Source: Prado023 sp963798745 (GTDB lineage: Bacteria > Actinomycetota > Actinomycetes > S36-B12 > CAIYMF01). From it: a DNA stretch of 64,000 nucleotides. Made by a program: the position numbers and the translations under genes. The DNA is taken from contig CAWCUF010000007.1 of NCBI GenBank assembly GCA_963798745.1, forward strand, positions 186,001-250,000, read 5' to 3'. This document shows positions 9,601-18,233 of the stretch, piece after piece; within the stretch, counting starts at the first letter, position 1; each line of letters opens with the position of its first letter. Below the pieces are notes generated by a model, which saw only the letters and a list, made by a program, of their open reading frames with translations, did no database searches and was not told where the DNA came from.

Positions 9601-9914
9601 TCGCCGAGGACTTCGACCCCGGCTGGTCCGGCACGCTTGCCGGCGCCGGCCTGGACCTCTCCGCCGACGCCCAGGACATGATCGTGGCCGATGTCGCCAC
9701 CACCGGCGCCCTGAAGCTGGCGTACACGAGCTGGTGGCCGGTCGCGGCCGGCGCGCAGCTCCTCGTGTTCGCAGCCCTTCTGGTCCTCTCGCTGCCCAAG
9801 CGTCGCCCCGTGGATCCGGATGCCGCGCCCCCTGAGCCCGCTACCGCTGCCCCACCCGCTCCTCCCGCGGCTGCTGAGCCCGGTGCGGATCTCGGCGTCG
9901 GGGGGGCGCCATGA
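6615..9914 (+). CDS. Large membrane-anchored family 2 glycosyltransferase
   Basis: The 1099-residue protein has an N-terminal GT-A glycosyltransferase domain (about 45-330) with a GIDAGSADAS nucleotide-binding region and a later region ending in Asp-Trp and Arg-Arg-Ala-Trp as in GT2 enzymes. From about residue 430 to 790 it has roughly a dozen transmembrane helices, then a soluble extracytoplasmic domain and a final helix near 1035-1055. It probably transfers a sugar during cell-envelope glycan synthesis; the substrate is not evident. The GTG start follows TACCGT by 8 nt. It overlaps the next gene by 4 nt (ATGA), and the two form an envelope pair. Confidence 0.88.
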   Translation: MSVGAQDPQQDADERAEREAAADIRAEAALDLFLPPDDAGITRTHHVTALLLARAGAPWLPRTLAAIDDQDRPADLVLGIDAGSADASAQLISAAGITLIHAPASPPGEPGVADALAAGVAAATEPEPGARPRVDADSLDTADQPDDQLGPSRLDPASGPNVHPVAWYWIVHDDSAPEAGCLEALLSGADRNPAATVLVPKTVSWSDSGLLVGVGHRWAPGTPVVDPLEPGERDQGQYDVDRPVYTGDSAGMLVRADVWAALGGMDPVVGDWAGAADLCRRAWGSGGEVMFIPAAVLAHRQSGHRGVRPQAGAGHPRGPARAGQLTLELSQAPGRALAWRYLRGWVATAVRAVLLLLTREPEEAAAEVAGAWQVLGRPRSIRAARRRLRRPPVTDLRRPPHVRARRGVALGHGLDLWSASRLTAARRWWPMPAALWRPLLIAAALVVASVIRSPGQFLGSGTLRGGGLLPAPGAIALLGEYLSSWHGTRFGTPLPLPAHLPLLAAASTPLLGSVDVLLRLAFGLAVPLAFLSCYASLGPRIAPRTRLLAALGYSALPAGVAAAGAGRISTLAVALLAPPTARLVARALGIGGHRPYGIRPTLAAGTMLGVLVAFAPLVLPLALVSALLAWVLLGFPRRPVRPALLVLGIAALFLVLWTPRLLVAPWLLFSEFGVADPALAEPGPQVWGLSPGGPTSIGWAGIPLLVVGIGAVLAARLRIRYLALLAAVAALLAAAAWLVPLAQRPWPDLAAGSLWPGVLLLFAGALLILLLVWSLEAGPPDADRPGSAPSALWGAWLVAVVILFVGWWAAPSALSVSASSGIPPVVSLDAESGARTRAVVLSHDQEGLRFAVAEGPTVALGDAQALAGSTVDPDFADAVAGLVSGASGEVEQQFGGRAIRYVVFNGASADPLVAELDATIGLRQLARSAEQSLWLVTGNPTRAELVGTPGAQSEPGDGSPPGPTPVAPVQVPVLTSPSSVDVVLHPQTELPRRLLFAEDFDPGWSGTLAGAGLDLSADAQDMIVADVATTGALKLAYTSWWPVAAGAQLLVFAALLVLSLPKRRPVDPDAAPPEPATAAPPAPPAAAEPGADLGVGGAP

Positions 9915-11461
9915 GGCGGATCCTGCTGCTCGCGCTCGTCGTGGCCGCGCTGGTCGCTGTGGCCCTGGCTCCGGACCCCACGCAGCCCGCGCAGGACACC
10001 ACTTTCCGGCCTGTGAGCAGCGCATTGCTCGTGTGCCCGGAACTCACCGGAGCGGGCCGGGCGAGCAGCGCGGTGACTGCCGTCGTGGCCGGTCCGGTGC
10101 AGGGTGCCGGGGCTGCCGCCCTACGCCCGATGGCTGCCACGACGGACCTGGCTCGGCTGCTCACCCCGGGCGAGCCGGTGGCCCTGGTGACCCCGGCGGG
10201 CTCCCAGACCCCGATCCTGCTGCAGGCCGACGGGGCATGGGCGCCCAGCGCCATGGCCGGTGTGACCACCCGGGCGCGCACCGACACGAGCCAGGGATTG
10301 TCCTCGGCCGCCTGCACTCCGCCGGGGCCGTCCTGGTGGTTCGTCGGAGCCGGTTCCCAACTGGGACGCGGCGCGGCCCTGCTGGTGGCCAACCCCGCCG
10401 ATGAGCCGGCTCGCTTCGACATCTCGTTGTTCTCAACGGCTGGGCCCGTCCAGGCACTGGCCGGCAAGGGCATCGACCTGGGCCCCCGGTCGAACGTGCG
10501 CCTGCGCCTGGACGCCCTGGCCCCCGATCAGGACCTGCTGGCCATCCAGGTGATGACCACCAGCGGGCGCGTGGCCGCAGCGGTCCGCGATGTCGCCGTG
10601 CCCAGTGGCCAGCGGGCCCGCGGCGTGGACTTCCTGCCTGCCGCCCAGCAGCCCGGGACCCGCTCGGTGATCGCCGGCATCCCAGCCGGCTCCGGGGACC
10701 GCAGTCTCGTGCTGGTCAATCCCGGCGAGCAGTTCGCCACCGTCACCCCCCGCCTGCTCACCGACGCGGGGCCCGAGCCGATCGAGGGGCTGGCGTCCAT
10801 CGCCGTGCCGGCCGGATCGGTGATCCAGGTGGACCTGGCCCGGGTGCTCTCGGGCGCTGCGGCCTCGCTGGACCTGAAGTCCGATGCCCCGGTGACCGGC
10901 ACCGTCCGAGCAGCCTGGGGCAGGGCCACCCGGGATGTGACCTGGCTGTCCGCGGTGCCCACCCTCGGTGGGCCCGACCCGCTCGGTGGGGCCGCCGGCG
11001 TGCTGTCGGGACCCGGGTTGAGCACCACCGTGACCGTCGCCGCACCGGCCACCGACGTGGTTGGGGAGCTCACGGTGATCACCTCGACGTCGGCCGCGGC
11101 CGAGGCCCTGGGCGCGGCCGAGCGGCCGGACCCTGCCGATCCCGGGTCGCTGCAGGTGGCCGTGCCCAGCGCACCGGTCGCCACCCGGACCGAAGCGGTG
11201 CGCGTCCCCGCCGGCGGGCAGCGCACCATCGCCGTGGCTCCTGCCGGAGCTGACGGCGCGGCCGGGACAGACGGCGCGCAGGGGGGCCTGATGACGCTGA
11301 TCTGGCGCTCAGTCCAGGGGTCGGGCCCGGCGGCGATCTCGCACCTGACCCTCGACGAGACCGTCCCGCTGGCCACCGGGTACCCCTGGTGGCCCGTGGT
11401 CTCCGCGGTCGAGTCGGTGCCCGTGCGCGAGGACCTGGGGATCCTCGCTCCAGCGGGCTGA
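9911..11461 (+). CDS. Secreted DUF5719 family protein
   Basis: The 516-residue protein has an N-terminal hydrophobic segment (about 4-23) that serves as signal or anchor, followed by a soluble beta-rich region. It fits DUF5719 in length, in location directly after the large glycosyltransferase, and in its repeated Gly/Ser-rich beta segments. Function is not known; conserved coupling to the glycosyltransferase suggests an extracytoplasmic role in envelope glycan synthesis. The ATG overlaps the previous stop codon. Confidence 0.8.
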   Translation: MRRILLLALVVAALVAVALAPDPTQPAQDTTFRPVSSALLVCPELTGAGRASSAVTAVVAGPVQGAGAAALRPMAATTDLARLLTPGEPVALVTPAGSQTPILLQADGAWAPSAMAGVTTRARTDTSQGLSSAACTPPGPSWWFVGAGSQLGRGAALLVANPADEPARFDISLFSTAGPVQALAGKGIDLGPRSNVRLRLDALAPDQDLLAIQVMTTSGRVAAAVRDVAVPSGQRARGVDFLPAAQQPGTRSVIAGIPAGSGDRSLVLVNPGEQFATVTPRLLTDAGPEPIEGLASIAVPAGSVIQVDLARVLSGAAASLDLKSDAPVTGTVRAAWGRATRDVTWLSAVPTLGGPDPLGGAAGVLSGPGLSTTVTVAAPATDVVGELTVITSTSAAAEALGAAERPDPADPGSLQVAVPSAPVATRTEAVRVPAGGQRTIAVAPAGADGAAGTDGAQGGLMTLIWRSVQGSGPAAISHLTLDETVPLATGYPWWPVVSAVESVPVREDLGILAPAG

Positions 11462-11530
11462 CCCGGCGACACGGCCGCGCTCAGCACGGGGGTCAGTGCC
11501 GATGTCGGACCCGCGGAGTAGGTTGCCCCT

Positions 11531-11908
11531 GTGAGTCCAGCCCGTCGTTGCTCCAAGCCGTCGTGCACGCGGCCGGCCGTCTCGACGCTGACCTATGTCT
11601 ACGCCGACTCGACGGCTGTCCTCGGCCCGCTGGCCACCTATGCCGAGCCGCACTGCTACGACCTGTGCCAGCCGCACAGCGAGCGGATGACGGTGCCTCG
11701 CGGTTGGGAGGTCGTGCGCCTCGAGCCAGACCCGGATGCGCTGCGTCCCAGCAGTGACGACCTCGAGGCCCTGGCCGACGCCGTGCGCGAGGCCGCGCGC
11801 CCCCGTGGCGAGGCCGACCCCAGCACCATGATCGAGGTGGGCCGCCGCGGCCACCTGCGCGTGCTGCGCTCGGTCGACGTGATCGATGACGCCGCGGCGA
11901 TCCAGTAG
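11531..11908 (+). CDS. DUF3499 family protein with a zinc-ribbon-like Cys set
   Basis: The 125-residue protein has CSKPSC near its start (Cys7, Cys12) and CYDLC further on (Cys42, Cys46), which would make a zinc ribbon. The C-terminal half is charged and ends in a short beta-rich segment. DUF3499 proteins sit between whiB and manB in many actinobacteria and have no assigned role. The GTG start lies 6 nt after TAGGTT (11519-11524), with no ribosome binding site, so it is probably leaderless. Confidence 0.88.
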   Translation: MSPARRCSKPSCTRPAVSTLTYVYADSTAVLGPLATYAEPHCYDLCQPHSERMTVPRGWEVVRLEPDPDALRPSSDDLEALADAVREAARPRGEADPSTMIEVGRRGHLRVLRSVDVIDDAAAIQ

Positions 11909-11976
11909 GCCCCTGCGGCTAACCGGCCCCCCCCTGCGGCCAACCCGCACCCCCGGCCGCCACTAGTGTGACCGCC

Positions 11977-13362
11977 GTGCCCGACCTCACCCAGATCATC
12001 AAGGCCTACGACGTGCGGGGTGTCTATCCCGACCAGCTCGACGCGGAGCTCGCCCGTCGGGTCGGCGCCGCCTTCGTGCAGGTGGTTGGTGCCGCGCGGT
12101 CCGAGGGTGGGCCCGGCGCCATCGTCGTGGGCCGGGACATGCGCCCCTCCGGCCCCGAGCTCGTGGCCGCGTTCTGCGCCGGGGCCACCGGCCAGGGTGT
12201 GGACGTGATCGACATCGGCCTGGCCAGCACCGACCAGCTCTACTTCGCCGCCGGGCACCTGGACCTGCCGGGGGCGATGTTCACCGCGAGCCACAACCCT
12301 GCCCAGTACAACGGCATCAAGCTCTGCCGCGCCGGGGCCACCCCGGTCGGCCGGGACTCCGGGCTGGCCACGATCCGCGAGCTGGTCGCCGAGCCGATCC
12401 CCGACGCCGACGTCGCCCCGGGCACGATCACGGCGCGCGACCTGCTCGCAGACTACGCGGCCCACCTGCACGGCTTGGTCGACCTGACCGGGATCCGCGC
12501 GCTGCGCGTGGTCGTGGACGCAGGCAACGGCATGGCCGGGCACACCGCGCCTGCGGTCCTGAACTCCCCTGCCCTGGACGTGGTGGCGCTGTACTTCGAG
12601 CTCGACGGCAACTTCCCGAACCACGAGGCCAACCCGATCGAGCCCGCGAACCTGCGCGACCTGCAGGCCGCGGTCCGCGCCGAGGGTGCTGATCTCGGCC
12701 TGGCCTTCGACGGGGATGCGGATCGCTGCTTCCTGGTCGACGAGCGCGGCGAGCTGGTCTCGCCCTCGGCGCTGACCGGCCTGATCGCCGTCCGGGAGCT
12801 GGCCAAGCACCCGGGTGCGTCGATCATCCACAACCTGATCACCTCTGCGGCTGTGCCCGAGGTGATCCGCGAGCACGGCGGGGTGCCGGTGCGCACCCGG
12901 GTCGGGCACTCGTTCATCAAGGCGGTCATGGCCCAGACCGGGGCGGTGTTCGGTGGTGAGCACTCCGGGCATTTCTACTTCGCTGACTTCTGGCGCGCCG
13001 ACTCGGGGATGCTCGCGGCCCTGCACACCCTGGCGGCCCTGGGTCGCGCCCCCGCGGGCACGACCCTCTCCGGGCTCCTCGCGCCCTACGAACGCTATGT
13101 GGCCAGTGGCGAGATCAACTCCGTGGTCAGCGACGCACCGGCGGCGGTGGCCCGGATCCGGGCGGCCTACGCCGACGCGCCGGGGGTGTCCTTCGACGAC
13201 CTGGACGGCATGACGGTGCTCGGGGCGGACTGGTGGTTCAACGTGCGCCCGAGCAACACCGAGCCGCTGTTGCGCCTGAACGCCGAGGCCGCCGACCGAC
13301 CGGCGATGTCGGCCCTGCGCGATAGGGTGCTGGCACTGATTCGGGAGGGGCGCCAGGCATGA
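11977..13362 (+). CDS. manB: Phosphomannomutase/phosphoglucomutase (ManB)
   Basis: The 461-residue enzyme interconverts mannose-6-phosphate and mannose-1-phosphate for GDP-mannose and envelope glycans. It shows all four phosphohexomutase signatures: TASHNP with the phosphoserine, DGDADR for magnesium, GEHSGH for sugar specificity, and RPSNTEPLLR for the phosphate. The start at GTG 11977 is chosen over GTG 11968 because TAGTGT (11964-11969) lies 7 nt upstream, a leaderless layout. It overlaps the next gene by 4 nt. Confidence 0.95.
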   Translation: MPDLTQIIKAYDVRGVYPDQLDAELARRVGAAFVQVVGAARSEGGPGAIVVGRDMRPSGPELVAAFCAGATGQGVDVIDIGLASTDQLYFAAGHLDLPGAMFTASHNPAQYNGIKLCRAGATPVGRDSGLATIRELVAEPIPDADVAPGTITARDLLADYAAHLHGLVDLTGIRALRVVVDAGNGMAGHTAPAVLNSPALDVVALYFELDGNFPNHEANPIEPANLRDLQAAVRAEGADLGLAFDGDADRCFLVDERGELVSPSALTGLIAVRELAKHPGASIIHNLITSAAVPEVIREHGGVPVRTRVGHSFIKAVMAQTGAVFGGEHSGHFYFADFWRADSGMLAALHTLAALGRAPAGTTLSGLLAPYERYVASGEINSVVSDAPAAVARIRAAYADAPGVSFDDLDGMTVLGADWWFNVRPSNTEPLLRLNAEAADRPAMSALRDRVLALIREGRQA

Positions 13363-13586
13363 AGATCGATCCGTTGCTGCTCGAGATCCTGGCCTGCCCG
13401 TGCGAGCACCATGCCCCGGTCGAGCCGGATGCGCCCGACCTGGCGCACGCCACCGCCCTGGTCTGCACGCGCTGCCGAAGCACGTTCCCGGTCCGCGACG
13501 ACATCCCCGTGATGCTCCTCGACGAGGCCACGCCCGGCCCGCAGGGCATCGGCGCCCAGGTCGGCGGCCCGGTCGGCCCGCGGTGA
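13359..13586 (+). CDS. Trm112-family small zinc protein
   Basis: The 75-residue protein has the Trm112 pattern: LLEILACPC at the start (Cys13, Cys15), then CTRC and the FPVRDDIPVMLLDEA stretch. In bacteria these proteins are found beside phosphomannomutase; known Trm112 proteins are partners of methyltransferases, but the bacterial partner is unclear. Start and stop both overlap neighbours by 4 nt (ATGA, GTGA), so it is translated as part of a tight operon. Confidence 0.9.
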   Translation: MKIDPLLLEILACPCEHHAPVEPDAPDLAHATALVCTRCRSTFPVRDDIPVMLLDEATPGPQGIGAQVGGPVGPR

Positions 13587-14509
13587 GCACCGAGGGCGGA
13601 ACCAAGGCGGTCATCGCCGCGATGATCGCCAACGGTGGCATCGCGGTCACCAAGTTCGTCGCGTTCGTCCTCACGGGGTCCTCGTCGATGCTCTCCGAGG
13701 CGATCCATTCGGTGGCCGACACCGCCAACCAGGGTCTCCTGCTCCTCGGCGGCAAGCGCTCCCTGCGCGCACCGGACCCCGATCACCAGTTCGGCTACGG
13801 CCGCACCCGCTACGTCTACTCCTTCATCGTGGCGATCATCATCTTCCTGCTCGGTGGGCTGTTCTCCCTGTACGAGGGCTGGCACAAGTTCCACTTCCCC
13901 GAGCCCCTGGACAAGATCTGGATCGCCTACCTCGTGCTCGGGATCGCGATCGTGCTGGAGGGCTGGTCGTTCCGGACCGCGCTGCGCGAGGCGAACCGCT
14001 CGCGCCGGTCGCAGTCGCTGTTCCGGTTCATCCGCGACTCCCGCCAGCCGGAGCTGCCGGTGGTGCTGCTCGAGGACAGCGGCGCGCTGGTCGGCCTGGT
14101 GTTCGCCCTGCTGGGCATCACGGTCGCGGATCTGACCGGCGACTACCGCTGGGATGGGGTCGGCGCCTTCGCGATCGGTACGTTGCTGGTCGTCATCGCC
14201 CTGTTCCTGGCCTTCGAGATGGCCTCGATGCTGATCGGCGAGTCCGCCCTGCCTGAGCAGGAGGCCCAGATCCGCACCGCCGTGGTCGGCCAGCGCGGCG
14301 TCGAGTCGATCATCCACATGCGCACGCTGCACACGGGCCCCGACGAGTTGCTGGTGGCCGTGAAGGTGGCCGTGTCCGCCGGCACCCCCTCCGACGACGT
14401 CGCGGAGATGATAGACGGGGCCGAGGTGCGCATCCGGGCGGCCCTGCCAACGGCGCGCTGGATCTACATCGAGCCCGACATCCGACGCTCATCCGACCGT
14501 GCGACGTGA
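13583..14509 (+). CDS. Cation diffusion facilitator (CDF) metal efflux protein
   Basis: The 308-residue protein has six predicted membrane helices. Helix 2 contains SEAIHSVADT, the His-x-x-x-Asp metal-site pattern of CDF transporters, followed by the DPDHQFGYG loop. Helix 5 carries a further Asp (LLEDSGALVG region). The C-terminal 80 residues form the cytoplasmic domain. It likely exports a divalent metal such as zinc or manganese by proton antiport; the metal is not clear. The GTG overlaps the previous stop codon, so the far longer upstream open frame is not coding. It ends the manB operon. Confidence 0.9.
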   Translation: MSTEGGTKAVIAAMIANGGIAVTKFVAFVLTGSSSMLSEAIHSVADTANQGLLLLGGKRSLRAPDPDHQFGYGRTRYVYSFIVAIIIFLLGGLFSLYEGWHKFHFPEPLDKIWIAYLVLGIAIVLEGWSFRTALREANRSRRSQSLFRFIRDSRQPELPVVLLEDSGALVGLVFALLGITVADLTGDYRWDGVGAFAIGTLLVVIALFLAFEMASMLIGESALPEQEAQIRTAVVGQRGVESIIHMRTLHTGPDELLVAVKVAVSAGTPSDDVAEMIDGAEVRIRAALPTARWIYIEPDIRRSSDRAT

Positions 14510-14675
14510 CTGGTCGGCTGCTGCGGATCGTGCGAGAATGAGGGTCGCCGACTTCGGTTGGTGAACGTATCCCTACCGCGAACCATCGAAGCCTCGTGCC
14601 GTTCGCAGGCCGGCCGCCGGACTGGCGGCACCCCTGCGCGCCCTGCGCCGCACCGCACCGCACCGAGGAGAACCC

Positions 14676-16109
<1,434 letters not shown>

Positions 16110-16207
16110 GTTCCAGTCGCTCTGACCGCGACCCCGGCGGCGAGGATCACCCCCGCGGCCGGGGGGCGCGGTGCGTCTGGGGTCGCCGGGTGAACCTGTT
16201 CCGCCGA

Positions 16208-16358
16208 GTTGTGGTCGAAAGACGCCTCCGGCGACACCCGTGCGGCCCGGACCGCGCGTGTTGTGGTTGAAACCGGGGCCGTGTGGGCAGGTCTTTCCAC
16301 CACACGAAGCGCGAGAGCCGGGCCAGCCCGCGTCCACACCCCTGCTATCGACCACAAC
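16208..16358. repeat. Four-block inverted element (++--) between convergent genes
   Basis: A 13-bp core GTTGTGGTCGAAA occurs at 16208-16220 and, with one change, at 16260-16272. Its reverse complement occurs at 16294-16306 (10 of 13 matching) and 16346-16358 (12 of 13). The starts are 52 bp apart within each pair, so the layout is two forward and two reversed copies with equal spacing. It lies in the 327-bp gap between ahcY and the convergent GTPase gene, so it may act as a bidirectional terminator or be a REP-like element. Confidence 0.65.
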
Positions 16359-16436
16359 TCCGCGTTTGAGTGTGATCCAGCGCTGCCGGGCCCGGTGAGG
16401 GCGGCCGCGCGGTCACGGGCGGGCCCCGGGGCGGTC

Positions 16437-18233
16437 CTAGGCGCCGACGGCGGCGGCGAGCCCGGCGCGGAACTCCGACAGCGTGGTCAGCTCCGCGCTG
16501 ACCGGATCGACGACACGCTCGTGGGCGACCCGGGTCACCTGGTCGGTGACCACCGCTCTGGCTCGAGCGGCCGCCCGCCGCGCGGTGATCCGGGTGGCAG
16601 CGCGTGCCAGCGCAGCCAGCACGATCCCGAGCACGGAGCCGCCGAGCAGGAGCACGGTGGGCACGGGTAGGCCACCGACCGTGGGTGGGTCCGGCGTGGG
16701 GATCGCCAGGGCTCCGAGGGCGACCATACCGAGCAGCCAGGCGGCCCCCACGGCGGCGCACGCCAGGAGCAGCCACTGCAGGAGGCCGATCAGGGCCCAC
16801 CATCGGGGGGCCCTGGGCGCACCGACGTCGGCGTGGGCGACCGCCGCGTCCAGGTGTGGCCCGATGCTCGCAGCCGCCGACACCGCGACTGCGCGGGTGC
16901 TGCGGACCCAACTCGGCGGCGCCCCTGAACTGGCCAGGTCCGCGTACTGGCGCGCGGCGGTGCTAGCCCCGGCCAGCGCGACGGGGGATGCCGAGGGCAT
17001 CGAGGTGCGCAGCAGCGCTGGGTCGACCCCGGGCCGACCCAGGCGCAGGCGCGCCGCCGGATCCCTGCGCAGGCGATGTGTCCAGCGCACGACCGGCCAT
17101 CCCGTGGCGCGGGCCCCGGATCGGCGCACGGAGTCGCGCACCGCCGTCTCGACCAGCCCGACACCGGCCGCGTCCGCGAGGGCCGCGGAGAGCGGCTGCG
17201 TGCCGCTGGCCGGAACCGTCGCGACGGGGTCGCCCGTATCCGCAGCGGCGTCCTGCAACCCGTCGGCCGCGGCTGCCACGTCGGCAGCCAGCCGGCGCAG
17301 GGCCGCTCTGCCTTCCTGCACTGCCGCAGCCAGCAGTCCGCGGACCTCCTCGATGCCCTCCCCGGTACGTGCCGACACCCCCAGAACCTGGGTGGAGGGC
17401 AGCCCGTCCGCGGCGACCAATGCGCCCAGGTGCTCCCGGGCGGCCCGGGCGTCCGCGGGCTCGAGGCGGTCCACCTGGTTGAGCAGCACGATGGTGAGGT
17501 CCTCGTGCCGCGCGAACTGGGCGAGATAGGCGTCGTGCACCAGCGCATCGGCGTACTTCTGCGGGTCCAGCACCCAGACCATGATGTCCACCCGTGCCAC
17601 GAGCAGGTCCACCTGCTCGCGGTGCGTCGCGGCAGTCGAGTCGTGGTCGGGCAGGTCCAGCAGGACCAGGCCGGTCAGGTCGGTCAGTTCGGGCTCGGTC
17701 AGTTCGCGCTCGGTGAGCTCGGGCTCGGTCGGCTCGGGCGCCTTGGGCTGGGCCGGCCCAGTTTCGGCCGGCCCAGCTTCAGCAGACCCAGCTTCAGCAG
17801 ACCCAGCTTCAGCAGACCCAGCTTCAGCGGACCCAGTGCCGCCGACCACGTGCCAACTCGTCACGCCGAGCCAGTCCAAGAGCGCACCAGCCGACTGCGG
17901 GCTCGTCCACAGGGCCGCCGTCGGCCGGTCCGTGGTGGGCCGCGTGACCGCCACCCGGGCGACCTCCTGGCCCACGAGTGCGTTGAACAGCGTCGACTTG
18001 CCGGCGCCGGTCGGCCCCGCCAGCGCGACCACGGTCAGGTCATCGGAGAACCGGCGTCGTTGTGCCACCTGCGCCAGCACCGTCTCGGCCTGACGCACCG
18101 GCCCGTCGGGCAGCCGGCCGGCAGCCGCCCGTGCCGCCGCGGCCAACCCCGCGCACCGGCGGTCCAGAGATGCGGAGTCGATCGGCTCCGGCAGTCGCGG
18201 CGCGGCCGCGGATCGGCGCTTCCAGCGACTCAT
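16437..18233 (-). CDS. Membrane-associated dynamin-like/YfjP-type GTPase with repeat insert
   Basis: The 598-residue protein has a P-loop GPTGAGKST (about 71-79), a G3 motif DLPDHDS, and LLNQVDRL as the G4 motif. Two hydrophobic segments near residues 495-530 and 545-570 anchor it in the membrane. Between switch I and G3 it carries a low-complexity insert of GSAEA repeats followed by acidic Thr-Glu-Pro-Glu-Leu repeats, encoded by a 15-bp tandem array. It starts at 18233 with a TGATG overlap to the other GTPase gene. Paired dynamin-like GTPases in streptomycetes (DynA/DynB) act in division septa; whether this pair does so is an inference. Confidence 0.8.
   Translation of the reverse strand: MSRWKRRSAAAPRLPEPIDSASLDRRCAGLAAAARAAAGRLPDGPVRQAETVLAQVAQRRRFSDDLTVVALAGPTGAGKSTLFNALVGQEVARVAVTRPTTDRPTAALWTSPQSAGALLDWLGVTSWHVVGGTGSAEAGSAEAGSAEAGSAEAGPAETGPAQPKAPEPTEPELTERELTEPELTDLTGLVLLDLPDHDSTAATHREQVDLLVARVDIMVWVLDPQKYADALVHDAYLAQFARHEDLTIVLLNQVDRLEPADARAAREHLGALVAADGLPSTQVLGVSARTGEGIEEVRGLLAAAVQEGRAALRRLAADVAAAADGLQDAAADTGDPVATVPASGTQPLSAALADAAGVGLVETAVRDSVRRSGARATGWPVVRWTHRLRRDPAARLRLGRPGVDPALLRTSMPSASPVALAGASTAARQYADLASSGAPPSWVRSTRAVAVSAAASIGPHLDAAVAHADVGAPRAPRWWALIGLLQWLLLACAAVGAAWLLGMVALGALAIPTPDPPTVGGLPVPTVLLLGGSVLGIVLAALARAATRITARRAAARARAVVTDQVTRVAHERVVDPVSAELTTLSEFRAGLAAAVGA
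17771..17830 (-). repeat. In-frame 15-bp tandem repeat inside the GTPase gene
   Basis: Four consecutive copies of a 15-bp unit (ACCCAGCTTCAGCAG on the plus strand) encode GSAEA repeats on the minus strand. The first and last copies differ by one base. Further degenerate copies extend on one side. Because the unit is a multiple of three, copy-number changes would keep the frame. Confidence 0.85.

Noticed and set aside
14510..14675. Possible SAH riboswitch before ahcY
   Set aside because: The leader lacks the conserved SAH-riboswitch core and paired elements; only a weak -10-like GAGAAT and a CCGCA repeat were seen.
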